Part shown: piece after piece, positions 1-9,300 of the stretch
How the letters are laid out: the number at the start of each line of letters is the position of its first letter
Position numbering within the stretch: the stretch's first letter is position 1
DNA from: an uncultured Psychroserpens sp.
Lineage (GTDB): Bacteria; Bacteroidota; Bacteroidia; Flavobacteriales; Flavobacteriaceae
Direction: 5' to 3'
Assembly (NCBI RefSeq): GCF_947500255.1
Contig: NZ_CANMRL010000001.1
Location: 992,001-1,056,000 of the forward strand
DNA length: 64,000 nucleotides
Translations under genes and position numbers: made by a program
Notes under the pieces: generated by a model
What the model was told of the DNA's origin: nothing
The model's input: only the letters and a program-made list of their open reading frames with translations
The model's database searches: none

Positions 1-203
1 GCACTTTTAAGAGTTCCATTAATGATTCCTGTTTTACCAATAACCACCTTCCCAGGTGTTTTGATATTTCCTTGAATTGAGCCTTCAATTCTGAAATCGC
101 CTTCGCTAATAATGTCACCTGTAATGACAGTTCCTTTAGCAATCGTGTTCTGTTGTGAAATTGTTTCTGAAGCCATACGTCCTGTTTTTTTGTCTGAAAA
201 CAT
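1..203 (-). CDS. Bactofilin family protein (N-terminal part, cut by window edge)
   Basis: Reading the minus strand from an ATG at 203 gives about 67 residues that begin MFSDKKTGRM and continue with short turn-rich repeats (AKGTVITGDI, SEGDFRIEGS, GNIKTPGKVV, IGKTGIINGT). This glycine- and valine-rich pattern with a period near 17 residues is typical of the right-handed beta-helix core of bactofilins, cytoskeletal proteins that polymerise without nucleotide. The C-terminus lies beyond base 1. The gene starts only 10 bases after the sprE stop, so it is probably co-transcribed with it. The family call rests on the repeat pattern only. Confidence 0.8.
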   Translation of the reverse strand, partial: MFSDKKTGRMASETISQQNTIAKGTVITGDIISEGDFRIEGSIQGNIKTPGKVVIGKTGIINGTLKS

Positions 204-213
204 AGGTCTAAGT

Positions 214-2772
214 TTATTGAGATTCTAGGTATTCGTTTAAGTTTTTGTGTCGCTGTACAATTTCGTAGTTTGGCGAAGAAATTGAATGGAAATTTCGGTC
301 AATTTTATGTTTACTCTCTTCTAGGATTTCAGCAAAACCTGAAGCTCCTTGAGCGCTAGTTAATCCATGAACTACTACAAAAAGTGTATTAGTGTCATAG
401 ACATCAATAGAGGTCGATAAATCAAAATAGTTGATTTTAGAAATAGCTTCGTTAAGCTCTTTTACAAAGTCTTCTATTTGATCTTTCTCATTAATATTGA
501 AAGGGTATAGTACATTAAAGTGTTTCGCAGTATCATTACTCACAAATTCTTTTTTTGCTAGAATAGGAATCACTGTCTTCATAATCTCTTGCGCCTGTTT
601 TCCTTCTTCTGAATTTGGATAAGTAAGGGCAATAAAATTAACCCCTTTCTTATAAGCTTCGAATCCATTTAATCGACCATTGGCCGAAGCTTTTAAAATT
701 TCAAATTTAGGCACCATTGGATCTCCTTCAAACTCTGTGATATATTGATCTGCTTTTGAAATAACTTCAGTATATTCTTGATTACCAAATTTACCAAATA
801 AGCCTTCATAGAGACTCTCTGGACTATTTTCGTCTTTAGCAAATTCTGAACGTGGATTCAATAATATTTTTGCATATCGAGAATCAGGATAATTACTAAC
901 AATATCTGTTTTCATCGCATTAGCTTTATCACTTAATCCTAATTCGGTATAAATCTTTTGTAAATTATATTTAGACGGTAATATGAGACGCTCTTCTGGA
1001 TTGTTTTGCAATAGGGTTTCTAATTTACCCATTGCTAATTCATATTCTTTAAATTTTTCCTTATAAATCACACCTAATTGGTAGTAGGCATAATTGCGAT
1101 CTTTTGCTAAGCTATCAATAACTTTTTGATCTGTAGGAATTTTTGAAATGTAAAATTCTGGATCAAATCGTTCATCTTCTGAAGCATTTGTAGCAAGGTC
1201 ATTAGCGTCTGTTGTAGCTCCTGGTCTAGATTTAGAATCGGAGAGTCTCCAGTTATCTTTTAATTCTCTATCTCCCCAAACTTTAACAAATTCATTTTTA
1301 CCAAAAGCAACGGCTGTTGAGTTGTAAAAATAGAATTCTTGCTTTTGTGCATTGTTTGCTGTTGGATCTGCTCTTTGTGACTTTCCAGATTTAGTGTTAG
1401 TTGTTACTGAACCAGAATTGACAGATTTACGACGTTCTTCGGCCTCTGCCTTTTCTTTTTCGGCATCGGCTATTGCTTTCTGTTCTTGCGTATATGTTGT
1501 GAAATATGCCAATCGGTCATCATCAGACATATTAACTAGTTTTAAGATACTGTCATGGGCTTGAGCAATATCCTCGTAGTAAATAACATCTTCTAAATTT
1601 TCACGTTTACGTTTAATTACACGATAAGGCTTTGAGTTAAGTTTCATGTTGGTCATAGTACTATCGTAATAAGCACCTGCCATTTTGTATTGGGCGTCAT
1701 CAAAACTCATGTCTCCAAGTGTCGCATAATCTCTAGACATAAGTTCTTTATCTCCAAGGTTTGTGCGCAATGACTTATTATAGTAAGCAACAGCTAAAGA
1801 ATCACTTTGGTTTGCTCTATGGAATTCGGCAATTCGATAGTAAATCTTATCTAAGAATGGGCGATTTTCCCTATCTTCTTCTAGTGTCGTTAAATACTCA
1901 AGAAACTCGATCTTATTACCACCATCCATATCAAAATTATAGGATTTTGCTAAATGCGCATTAATATAGTATGGTCTTGGTATTTTACGGTGCATATCAA
2001 TCACTTTATCAAAAGCAATATTGGCACTGTCTTTCTTGCCAAATTCATTGTAGAGCTGCCCAATGATATAATTAAAACGTGCTTTTTCTTTATTCTTCTT
2101 AGTGAATTCGACCGCTATTCCTAATTCAACCAGAGCACTATCTTTAGATTTTACATTGATATAAGCTTGAGCGAGCATTGATGTTGCATCTGCTAAGTCC
2201 TGATCTTCTAATTGTTCTTGCTCTAAAAGGCGTTTTAAATTTTTTATAGCCAGTTCATTATTCTCCATTCTAATATTGGCCTTTTCTCTCCAAACTTTAG
2301 CTGTGTTGATTTTATCACTAGCCGGATATTTATACAGAATGTAATTAAAAGCCTCAAGTGAAGGCACAAAACGTTGATCGAAATAACGGGCTTGACCTAA
2401 TAAAAGGTAGGCTTCATCAATTTGAGGGTTATATTCTTTCCCTTTGATGTTCATACCGTGTTTTTGAACCGCTTTAATGGCTTTTTCCTCAGCACGTTCA
2501 AAATCTTGGTTTTTAGATTGACCCGGCAAGATAATCTCTTCTGAAAGTTGCATGCGTTCTACTGGTAATAATTCCCAGTAGTTGTCTGTTGCTGCATTAT
2601 CAACTGTTTCTCTTCCTTTCTCTAATGCAATATTTCCGTTGTAAAGAATATTATACTTTGTTCCTAGAGCATGAAAATTTCGGTTAATAAACGTGTCTTT
2701 TTTACGCGAACAACTTGTGATAAAAAGTGTCACGCAAAACAGTGATATAATAACTTTAAAAGATGTATTCAA
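214..2772 (-). CDS. sprE: SprE/PorW-type TPR lipoprotein of the type IX secretion and gliding machinery
   Basis: This 852-residue protein starts with a lipoprotein signal (hydrophobic stretch ending FITSC near residue 21) and is followed by long helical repeats of TPR character, for example near residues 115-150 and 340-390. A lysine- and glutamate-rich low-complexity linker lies in the middle (about residues 430-480). The length, the lipobox and the N-terminal text RKKDTFINRNFHALGTKYN are what I expect of SprE/PorW, an outer-membrane-associated lipoprotein needed for type IX secretion and gliding in Flavobacteriia and Porphyromonas. The bactofilin gene follows directly. A perfect 7-bp inverted repeat lies about 40 bases upstream of the start (2811-2827). 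Assignment is by recognition of the family; no alignment was run. Confidence 0.85.
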   Translation of the reverse strand: MNTSFKVIISLFCVTLFITSCSRKKDTFINRNFHALGTKYNILYNGNIALEKGRETVDNAATDNYWELLPVERMQLSEEIILPGQSKNQDFERAEEKAIKAVQKHGMNIKGKEYNPQIDEAYLLLGQARYFDQRFVPSLEAFNYILYKYPASDKINTAKVWREKANIRMENNELAIKNLKRLLEQEQLEDQDLADATSMLAQAYINVKSKDSALVELGIAVEFTKKNKEKARFNYIIGQLYNEFGKKDSANIAFDKVIDMHRKIPRPYYINAHLAKSYNFDMDGGNKIEFLEYLTTLEEDRENRPFLDKIYYRIAEFHRANQSDSLAVAYYNKSLRTNLGDKELMSRDYATLGDMSFDDAQYKMAGAYYDSTMTNMKLNSKPYRVIKRKRENLEDVIYYEDIAQAHDSILKLVNMSDDDRLAYFTTYTQEQKAIADAEKEKAEAEERRKSVNSGSVTTNTKSGKSQRADPTANNAQKQEFYFYNSTAVAFGKNEFVKVWGDRELKDNWRLSDSKSRPGATTDANDLATNASEDERFDPEFYISKIPTDQKVIDSLAKDRNYAYYQLGVIYKEKFKEYELAMGKLETLLQNNPEERLILPSKYNLQKIYTELGLSDKANAMKTDIVSNYPDSRYAKILLNPRSEFAKDENSPESLYEGLFGKFGNQEYTEVISKADQYITEFEGDPMVPKFEILKASANGRLNGFEAYKKGVNFIALTYPNSEEGKQAQEIMKTVIPILAKKEFVSNDTAKHFNVLYPFNINEKDQIEDFVKELNEAISKINYFDLSTSIDVYDTNTLFVVVHGLTSAQGASGFAEILEESKHKIDRNFHSISSPNYEIVQRHKNLNEYLESQ

Positions 2773-2810
2773 GTGGTTTAGTTTTTTGTAAATACTATAA
2801 CTAAAATCGC

Positions 2811-2827
2811 TTGCATATATTATGCAA
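2811..2827. repeat. Perfect inverted repeat upstream of sprE
   Basis: TTGCATA, a three-base spacer TAT and TATGCAA form a 17-base perfect palindromic site 39 bases upstream of the sprE start. Read on the minus strand it also supplies a TTG that could serve as a -33 element, but I do not see a matching TAnnTTTG box downstream. It could be an operator; that is inference. Confidence 0.4.
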
Positions 2828-2897
2828 TGCTGTAAAAATAAGCATCTTTTTGAATTATCACCGAAAAATGGTCGGTTTTTAGACGTACAGTAAGGTC

Positions 2898-3605
2898 TTA
2901 AACCTGCTCAGATCCTGAAAAATGTGCTTCCAATTCTTTGAGGGTTGCCTCATTGGTTTCAAGATCTTTAACGACTTCTCCTTTTTCAAGTACTACAATA
3001 CGTTCACAAACATCAGTAACATGCATTAAGTCATGACTAGAGACAAGAACGGTAACCCCTTGCTTTTCTGCTAAATCTTTAATAATCCCTTTGAGTCGTA
3101 TTTGTGTCGTTGGGTCAAGATTTGCAAATGGCTCGTCTAAAATAATCACATCGGGACTACCAATTAGTGCAGCAACAATTCCAGCTTTTTTCTGATTTCC
3201 TTTACTAAGATCTCTAAGGTATTTTTTTTGACCTAATATTTCACCATGAAAAAAATCTTCAAACTGAGCAACTAAGCTATCTACATCGGCTTTGTTTTCC
3301 CCACGAAGCTCACCAATAAAGTAAAAGTATTCTTCAGGAGTTAAATATCCAATTAGGAAACTCTCATCAATAAAAGCTGATGTAAATGGTTTCCAATCTT
3401 CACTTTGGTCTACAACAACACTATTATTAGTGATGTTTCCAGTAGTTGGTTTTATGAGGTCTAATAATAAACTAAAGTAAGTGGTTTTACCTGCTCCATT
3501 ATTTCCAACTAGCCCGAAACTTTGTCCTTTCGGAATGCCTAGTTCATCAATTTTTAAAACACGTTTTCCACTATATGCTTTTGAAAGGTCTTTTGTATGT
3601 ATCAT
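2898..3605 (-). CDS. ABC transporter ATP-binding protein
   Basis: A 235-residue nucleotide-binding domain with all main motifs: Walker A GNNGAGKTT at 34-42, signature LSKGNQKK at 133-140, Walker B VIILDEP at 153-159 and the H-loop histidine near 191. The gene lies 16 bases after the DUF5687 membrane protein, which is the obvious partner. Such pairs form ABC-2-like export systems in Bacteroidota; the substrate is unknown. The signature is LSKGN rather than LSGGQ, as is common in this class of exporters. Confidence 0.93.
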   Translation of the reverse strand: MIHTKDLSKAYSGKRVLKIDELGIPKGQSFGLVGNNGAGKTTYFSLLLDLIKPTTGNITNNSVVVDQSEDWKPFTSAFIDESFLIGYLTPEEYFYFIGELRGENKADVDSLVAQFEDFFHGEILGQKKYLRDLSKGNQKKAGIVAALIGSPDVIILDEPFANLDPTTQIRLKGIIKDLAEKQGVTVLVSSHDLMHVTDVCERIVVLEKGEVVKDLETNEATLKELEAHFSGSEQV

Positions 3606-3621
3606 AATATTTTATATCGTA

Positions 3622-5103
3622 TTAACTATCTTGACTAAAAGCGTCAATCATTTTATATTTTGAATCGAGGTATTTCTGAGTGATTAGCGTCATTAATTTT
3701 TTATGAAGTACGATGCCTAAAACACCAAGTGCAATTAACAATCCTACAGCAGCTTCAAAACCAACAAGCCAGTTGGTAAGGCCAAATAACGCCATTGGCA
3801 ATATCATTAAAGGAATTCCAATTATCCATTGTACAGCTCCAGTTCCTTGATAATTAAATGCAGCTTTTTTATCTAGATCTATTTTTTTCCTATTAAACGA
3901 TCCTCCATAAAGAATCACATGCGAATTAACACCTATGTTGTATATCGCTGTTGCGAAATGCGCTATTAAAATTTTCCAACCGAAATACACATATGGTATT
4001 CCTAATACAAATAGAATAACAACACTCATGATCATGAGTACAAATTTGGATCTTAGGTACTGTTCATATTTAATGTTTTGACTCATGAGCATTTTGTAAT
4101 ATCCACTATCCCATGCTGGAATAAATTGACCAAAATTGATGAGAAAAAATCCAGTAGAGAATACTCCAATGAATGCGAACATAAATTCCATATCTCTGTA
4201 TAAAGGCTGTGGGTAGAAGAATAAGCCATATAACAACCCAATTGCTAAAAGCATAGTCATAGACTTCGTACGCTTATTTCTCCATATCAATTTTAAATCC
4301 AATTGCATAAAAGGCGCAATATCTCCAAAACGCTTGGTCCATTCCATATTAGAGGCATTGACTACAGCAACTTTTGTTTTTAAAGAGCTATCGAGATACA
4401 GTTTAGACTTTAACTGTTTGAAGTTTACCACGTATAATCCAACCAAGACAGCAATTGGTATCAATACAAAAATTGGATTGTCGTAGATAGCTGTGAATCC
4501 TTGTGCGATTAAATCTGAAAATGAAATAACATTAAAGTAATTTAATGCAAACAAACTTCCAACAAGGACAATTACTGGTAGAAAGGACAATTCTCTTTCC
4601 GAAGAAAAACTCTCTAAAATAAAGTTTAAGAAGTTAATGATCTGTACAACTACTATTGCAGCTAACAACCACGCTAGTACCGAGATTACTGGATAATCAT
4701 TTACGATTAGGGTAATACTAAAAGGAATAAAAGCGAATAACGGTAAAATATTAAAAAATGAAAATGCCGATTTTCTCAAGACATAATTAACCACTTTACT
4801 GCGTTTTACTGGTAAAGGCAATAAAGGTTTTACAGACATTACTGGTAGCTTTTGAAAAAAGAATCGAATCGCAACGTCAAATAATATATAAAAAAACAAA
4901 AAGCTGTTTAACGTAGTTAATGCATCTTGATCTGGATTAACCTTCCCTAATATTTTATATAAAAAGATACCTATAAATAAAAATATCCCAATAAAATAAA
5001 GCGCCAAAAAAGCCATTAAAATATTGATAGCAATACTCTTACCGAAACTTGCCGAACGGAAAAACTGTTTCCATTCTAAGTTTAAAAAATGTTTGAGTTT
5101 CAT
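3622..5103 (-). CDS. DUF5687 family ABC-type membrane protein
   Basis: A 493-residue protein with roughly ten to twelve hydrophobic segments spread along its length (for example near residues 27-50, 110-155, 175-195, 210-230, 285-330, 350-385 and 425-465). The family pattern is that of DUF5687, a permease-like family in Bacteroidota found beside an ATP-binding subunit. It overlaps nothing and is followed 16 bases later by the ATPase gene, so the two probably make one transporter. No substrate can be inferred. The short periplasmic protein upstream (DUF2059) may share the transcript. Confidence 0.82.
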   Translation of the reverse strand: MKLKHFLNLEWKQFFRSASFGKSIAINILMAFLALYFIGIFLFIGIFLYKILGKVNPDQDALTTLNSFLFFYILFDVAIRFFFQKLPVMSVKPLLPLPVKRSKVVNYVLRKSAFSFFNILPLFAFIPFSITLIVNDYPVISVLAWLLAAIVVVQIINFLNFILESFSSERELSFLPVIVLVGSLFALNYFNVISFSDLIAQGFTAIYDNPIFVLIPIAVLVGLYVVNFKQLKSKLYLDSSLKTKVAVVNASNMEWTKRFGDIAPFMQLDLKLIWRNKRTKSMTMLLAIGLLYGLFFYPQPLYRDMEFMFAFIGVFSTGFFLINFGQFIPAWDSGYYKMLMSQNIKYEQYLRSKFVLMIMSVVILFVLGIPYVYFGWKILIAHFATAIYNIGVNSHVILYGGSFNRKKIDLDKKAAFNYQGTGAVQWIIGIPLMILPMALFGLTNWLVGFEAAVGLLIALGVLGIVLHKKLMTLITQKYLDSKYKMIDAFSQDS

Positions 5104-5130
5104 ATTTAACTTGGTTAGTTAGTCTCTAAA

Positions 5131-5535
5131 TTAGTTAGAGTATTTTTGAGCAATCTGAGATAATTCCATTCCCCAGGATTGACCAATAGACATACCTGCT
5201 TGAGCCAGGTCTGTTTGTTTTGATGCTAATTTTTTTCCTAGGTCTGACTTATAAAATACGACTAATTGTGCAATGTCTTCTTTTGTAAATTCTTTCATGT
5301 AAACATCTGCCAACTGACTATACAAGTCCTCTAAGGTGCCATTGGCTTCTTTGGTGTAGGCTTCCTTCTTATCTTCAGGAACCATAGCTCCAATTTGAGA
5401 AATCGCATTGTTAAAAGCATCTGCCGTTCCTGTGAGTTTAATGAATTCTATAGTTTGGGTTTTAAATTCTGTATTATCCTGTGCTTGGATAGTAAAGGCA
5501 TATAGAAATGCAATAACATAGATTAATTTTTTCAT
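5131..5535 (-). CDS. DUF2059 family secreted protein
   Basis: A 134-residue protein with a signal peptide (MKKLIYVIAFLYAFTIQAQ, cleavage after AQA/AQ near residue 19) and a helical remainder. The segment MKEFTKEDIAQLVVFYKSDLG followed by KKLASKQ is characteristic of DUF2059, where a helix of the type 'FT..E...L..FY.S..G' is conserved. The protein probably acts in the periplasm; its function is unknown. It is followed 27 bases later by the DUF5687 gene and stands divergent from the reductase gene at 5648. Confidence 0.83.
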   Translation of the reverse strand: MKKLIYVIAFLYAFTIQAQDNTEFKTQTIEFIKLTGTADAFNNAISQIGAMVPEDKKEAYTKEANGTLEDLYSQLADVYMKEFTKEDIAQLVVFYKSDLGKKLASKQTDLAQAGMSIGQSWGMELSQIAQKYSN

Positions 5536-5647
5536 GGCTTGTGTTTATGTTTGATTATTTAGAAATGTTAGTATTACTAAACTGGATTTTGTTACAACTA
5601 AAATACAATTCCTAGTTCGATTTGTTATTTTTACAAAAAAAATATTT

Positions 5648-6703
5648 ATGTCACAGTTTCATAAACTCACTATAAAAGAAATCACTAAAGAAACCGAAAA
5701 AGCAGTCACCATTAGTTTTGATGTGCCTCAACATCTAAAAGATGATTTTGGCTTTAAAGCAGGGCAGTATATCACTCTAAAAACTACGATTAATGGTAAT
5801 GAGGTAAGACGTGATTATTCGTTATGTACATCACCTAAAAGCGACGAACTTAAGGTTGCGGTGAAAGAAGTTCAGGATGGTACTTTTTCGGCCTATGCCA
5901 ACAATCAACTTAACGTTGGTGACACTCTAGATGTTGCGCCACCTAAAGGGCGGTTTATATTTGAACCTAACGATTCTAAAACAAAAAACATTGCGCTTTT
6001 TGCTGCAGGAAGTGGGATCACTCCCATTTTAAGCATTCTTAAATGTGCATTAGAAGAAGAAGTATTAAGTAAAGTCATACTGGTGTATGGAAATAGATCG
6101 ACAAGAGACACCATGTTCTTAAATGAGCTATTAGAGTTACAGCATCAATACAGTTCACGTTTTTCAATACAGTTTGTGTTTAGTCAAGCCGAAGAAGAGA
6201 ATGCGATTTTTGGTCGTATTGAAAAAAGTACCGTCAATTATGTAATGAAAAACAAGTACAAAGATGTAAAAGTTGACGCCTATTATTTATGTGGTCCAGG
6301 TGGCATGATAAACACTGTGAAAGATGTTCTAATCGAACATAACATCGATGAGAACCGTGTGCATTTTGAGTTGTTTAAAGCGGCGAAACCTGTCGACATA
6401 GATGATTCGTCTGTGCCAGATGGTAGAACGAAAGTTACCATTTTGTTGGATGATGAAACCCTAACCTATGAAATGTCTCAAAAGCAATCTGTATTGGAAG
6501 CTGCTTTAGATGAAGATATTGATGCACCATACTCTTGTCAAGGTGGTATTTGTAGTAGTTGTATTGCAAGAATTACAGAAGGTAAAGCAACAATGCGACA
6601 AAATAATATTTTAACCGATGGGGAATTGGCAGATGGGCTCATTTTAACTTGTCAAGCACACCCCACAACACCAACACTTTTTGTAGATTATGACGATGTT
6701 TAA
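5648..6703 (+). CDS. FAD and plant-type [2Fe-2S] oxidoreductase, PaaE/ferredoxin-NADP reductase-like
   Basis: This 351-residue protein has three domains in order: an FAD-binding barrel with the motif RRDYSLC at 54-60, an NAD(P)-binding domain with GSGITP at 121-126 and the CGPGGM motif at 215-220, and a C-terminal plant-type ferredoxin domain with cysteines at 297, 302, 305 and 335 (CX4CX2CX29C). This order is that of PaaE, the reductase of phenylacetyl-CoA epoxidase, and of related electron-transfer reductases. No paaABCD genes are nearby, so a general reductase feeding another oxygenase or desaturase is as likely. A rho-independent terminator follows at 6866-6894. Confidence 0.85.
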   Translation: MSQFHKLTIKEITKETEKAVTISFDVPQHLKDDFGFKAGQYITLKTTINGNEVRRDYSLCTSPKSDELKVAVKEVQDGTFSAYANNQLNVGDTLDVAPPKGRFIFEPNDSKTKNIALFAAGSGITPILSILKCALEEEVLSKVILVYGNRSTRDTMFLNELLELQHQYSSRFSIQFVFSQAEEENAIFGRIEKSTVNYVMKNKYKDVKVDAYYLCGPGGMINTVKDVLIEHNIDENRVHFELFKAAKPVDIDDSSVPDGRTKVTILLDDETLTYEMSQKQSVLEAALDEDIDAPYSCQGGICSSCIARITEGKATMRQNNILTDGELADGLILTCQAHPTTPTLFVDYDDV

Positions 6704-6865
6704 GATGCACATCACCTATTAAAACTGTCTTTAGTCGTAATAATCAGCCTTTTATCGAAAAAACCTAAGATATTCTTACAAATTCTTGACGGCTAATTTT
6801 AATCAAAATAACTTAGTCCTCGATTAGAATTTAATCATAGGGATTATCTAAAAATTCTAAATCTT

Positions 6866-6894
6866 GCCTCACTCTTTTGGAGTGGGGCTTTTTT
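6866..6894 (+). terminator. Rho-independent terminator
   Basis: GCCTCACTC, a short loop and GAGTGGGGC form a nine-pair stem with one G-T pair, followed directly by TTTTTT. It is oriented to end transcripts of the reductase gene at 5648-6703 and touches the stop codon of the convergent GT9 gene. Confidence 0.8.
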
Positions 6895-7912
6895 ATTTTA
6901 GAGCGTTATGGATTTTAGAAATAATGGTCTCTGGAGCAATAAATCTCATCACCTGCTCATATCCTTCTGGGAGTTTATTTCCATATACAGATGTTGGGAT
7001 TTTAGGGTAACGTTCTCTATTAGCTAAGATGGCAGAATCTATAGTTTGATGAAATGGTAAAAAACCGGCATATGGATGTGTTACTCCCCAAACTGTAATT
7101 ACGTTTACACCTAACATAGCCGCAAGATGAGCGTTTCCTGAATCCATAGCAAGCATGACATCTAAATTTGATATGATATCCAATTCTTCGTCCAATGTAA
7201 AACGACCAGCAAGATTGATAACGTTTTCAAACTGACTAGCTATAGCATTTAATTGTCGGGCTTCATCATTCCCTGCTCCAAAAAGAAATACCTGATATGT
7301 CTTCGAAAGTGTGTCAACTACTTCGGTCATTAAATCGATGGGATACATCTTTCCTTGAAAAGCAGCAAATGGAGCAATCCCAACCCATTGTTTTTCATTA
7401 TTCCCAATAACATCTAAGTGTTTTGAACTCAATTGTACCTTTTCTGGAAAAACAGGTTGAGATAAATCTAATGGATATCCCAATTTTTCAAATACATCTG
7501 CATAACGTTGATGTGTTGTTTTAAGCTGTTTAAAATATTGACCAGAGGTTAATCTCTTTTTTTCTTCACGACCTTTATCTATTTGAACTACTTTTTTTCC
7601 GAAGAAAAAGAATTTTAAAATCTTGCTTCGCAGAACATTGTGTAAATCGGCCACAAGATCAATATCTAATTGCAATAACTCACGTGACAGTTTCCATAGT
7701 CCGAAAACCCCTTTATGCTTCTCTTTGATCTCAGCTGCAATGCAATTAACATTAAGAATGCCTCGAAAAAAAGGTTTAAAAAAAGGTTTGGTTAAAACGG
7801 TAAGTTTTACATCTGGATATTGTGATACAAAAGCTCTCAATACAGGTACACTCATAGCAACATCACCCATTGCTGAGAGACGAATAACGAGAATGTGCTT
7901 TGGCTTTGGCAT
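6893..7912 (-). CDS. Glycosyltransferase family 9 (heptosyltransferase-like)
   Basis: A 339-residue protein starting MPKPKHILVIRLSAMGDVAM, the typical N-terminal strand and loop of GT9 LPS heptosyltransferases. The second Rossmann half has AMDSGNAHLAAMLGV near residues 255-270 and VWGVTHPYAGF near 274-284, which correspond to the donor-binding region. It acts in the cytoplasm on lipid A-core. The DUF4254 gene lies 48 bases upstream on the same strand, a usual neighbour in Flavobacteriaceae. The exact sugar donor cannot be told from the sequence. Confidence 0.87.
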   Translation of the reverse strand: MPKPKHILVIRLSAMGDVAMSVPVLRAFVSQYPDVKLTVLTKPFFKPFFRGILNVNCIAAEIKEKHKGVFGLWKLSRELLQLDIDLVADLHNVLRSKILKFFFFGKKVVQIDKGREEKKRLTSGQYFKQLKTTHQRYADVFEKLGYPLDLSQPVFPEKVQLSSKHLDVIGNNEKQWVGIAPFAAFQGKMYPIDLMTEVVDTLSKTYQVFLFGAGNDEARQLNAIASQFENVINLAGRFTLDEELDIISNLDVMLAMDSGNAHLAAMLGVNVITVWGVTHPYAGFLPFHQTIDSAILANRERYPKIPTSVYGNKLPEGYEQVMRFIAPETIISKIHNALK

Positions 7913-7960
7913 CTCAACAATTTAAATAAACCTCTAGATTAAATTGAGGATAATTGTTAC

Positions 7961-8569
7961 TTACTTCTGAGAGCGTAATACTGGATTAAGCTCATCATCA
8001 TTGTACATTTTCATCTGCTTATAGACCTTCATGTACTTATCACCTTTGCTAATATCATCAAGAAGCGTATCAATAGCAGTAGATAGATCTACGCGTTGCT
8101 CTAATAAGATATTAAGCTTCTTTTGGCAAGCCTCTCTATGCGCATCTGAAGCATCTTCACGAGTAGCTTCTTCATTCATGTGATAGATCTTAAGAGCTAG
8201 AATAGATAATCTATCTACTCCCCAAGCAGGACTTTCGGTATTAATTGTTGCATCTCCTTTAGGTGACACCTCTTTATATTTTTCTAGAAAATAACTGTCA
8301 ATATACTCTACCATATCTGTTCTATCTTGGTTTGAAGCATCAATTTGACGTTTCAATTTTAAAGCAGCAACAGGATCTATTTGTGGGTCGCGAATAATAT
8401 CTTCATAATGCCATTGAACAGTATCTATCCAACATTTTCTGTATAATAAATGTTCTAATAAATTAGCGTCTTTATCATACACGTTTGTAAATGGTTGGTC
8501 AACCGTGTTAATAACGTGGTATTTTTCAATAACTTCTTGAAATATTTTATTTGCGTCTTCTGAAAACAT
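7961..8569 (-). CDS. DUF4254 family protein
   Basis: A 202-residue cytoplasmic, mostly helical protein without signal peptide or membrane segment. Features that match DUF4254 are the tract LLYRKCWIDTVQWHYEDIIR near residues 37-56, an RQIDASNQDR segment near 89-98 and WGVDRLSILALKIYHM near 126-141. The function is unknown; the gene is commonly found beside a GT9 glycosyltransferase, as here, which suggests a role near LPS core synthesis. A TAnnTTTG box lies about 20 bases upstream of the start. Confidence 0.85.
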   Translation of the reverse strand: MFSEDANKIFQEVIEKYHVINTVDQPFTNVYDKDANLLEHLLYRKCWIDTVQWHYEDIIRDPQIDPVAALKLKRQIDASNQDRTDMVEYIDSYFLEKYKEVSPKGDATINTESPAWGVDRLSILALKIYHMNEEATREDASDAHREACQKKLNILLEQRVDLSTAIDTLLDDISKGDKYMKVYKQMKMYNDDELNPVLRSQK

Positions 8570-8588
8570 AATCTCTTAATTTAAAGTG

Positions 8589-8596
8589 CAAATATA
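8589..8596 (-). promoter_or_regulatory. Bacteroidota -7 box upstream of the DUF4254 gene
   Basis: On the minus strand the bases read TATATTTG, a full match to TAnnTTTG. It lies 20 bases before the start at 8569, so the leader would be short. No clear TTG is seen 17-23 bases further upstream. Confidence 0.55.
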
Positions 8597-8640
8597 GAAG
8601 TTATTATTAACTTTATCTCCCTTAAAAAAGACTTCAAAAC

Positions 8641-9300
8641 ATGCATATCCATAATCTATCACAAGACAATTCTATTTTAAATTCTTTTATTTCTGAAATA
8701 AGAGATGCTCATATTCAAACTGATCGCATGCGCTTTAGACGAAATATCGAACGTATTGGTGAAGTTTTATGTTATGAAATGAGCAAAACATTAGATTATA
8801 AACCAGAAACTATTACTACACCTTTAGGTGAAAGCCACACACAACTCTACAATGACGATATCGTATTGTGTTCTATTTTAAGAGCTGGCGTGCCATTACA
8901 TAGCGGACTTCTTAATTACTTTGATGATGCCGAAAATGCATTTATATCTGCTTACAGGCACCATAAAGCCAACCCTGAAACTTTTGAAATTATTGTTGAG
9001 TATTTGGCTTGTCCTAGCTTAGAAGGGAAAACACTTATCTTAGCAGATCCAATGTTGGCTACAGGACAATCTATGGTTGCTACTTTTGAAGCCTTGAAGC
9101 CTTTTGGAACTCCAAAAAACATTCATTTAGTAAGTGTTATAGGAGCACAAGATGGTGTTGATTTTGTGAATGATCACTTTGGAAAAGACACACATCTCTG
9201 GATTGCTGCCATTGATGATACATTAAGTAACAAAGGTTATATTATTCCTGGGTTAGGTGACGCCGGTGATTTAGCCTTCGGAAAAAAACTACAACAATAA
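8641..9300 (+). CDS. upp: Uracil phosphoribosyltransferase
   Basis: A 219-residue type I phosphoribosyltransferase that converts uracil and PRPP to UMP in pyrimidine salvage. The PRPP-binding loop is visible as ILADPMLATGQSM near residues 137-149 and the uracil-binding C-terminal part as GYIIPGLGDAGDLAFG near 199-214. The segment ILRAGVPLHSGLL near 81-93 is also family-typical. Length is close to the usual 208-215 residues. The stop codon overlaps the convergent DUF6427 gene by 12 bases. Confidence 0.95.
   Translation: MHIHNLSQDNSILNSFISEIRDAHIQTDRMRFRRNIERIGEVLCYEMSKTLDYKPETITTPLGESHTQLYNDDIVLCSILRAGVPLHSGLLNYFDDAENAFISAYRHHKANPETFEIIVEYLACPSLEGKTLILADPMLATGQSMVATFEALKPFGTPKNIHLVSVIGAQDGVDFVNDHFGKDTHLWIAAIDDTLSNKGYIIPGLGDAGDLAFGKKLQQ

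Noticed and set aside
1352-1564. Open frames opposite or inside real genes, such as this one inside sprE
   Set aside because: They lie wholly within well-supported genes, encode low-complexity text and have no promoter or neighbour support. The same holds for the other antisense frames in the window.
2860-2876. Small hairpin ACCGA...TCGGT followed by TTTTT between sprE and the ABC transporter operon
   Set aside because: The stem has only five pairs and the T-run is on the plus strand, where no gene ends. It does not fit either neighbouring minus-strand gene.
5648-6703. Phenylacetate degradation gene paaE
   Set aside because: No paaABCD or related genes are nearby. The domain order is shared by several reductases, so the symbol is not given.
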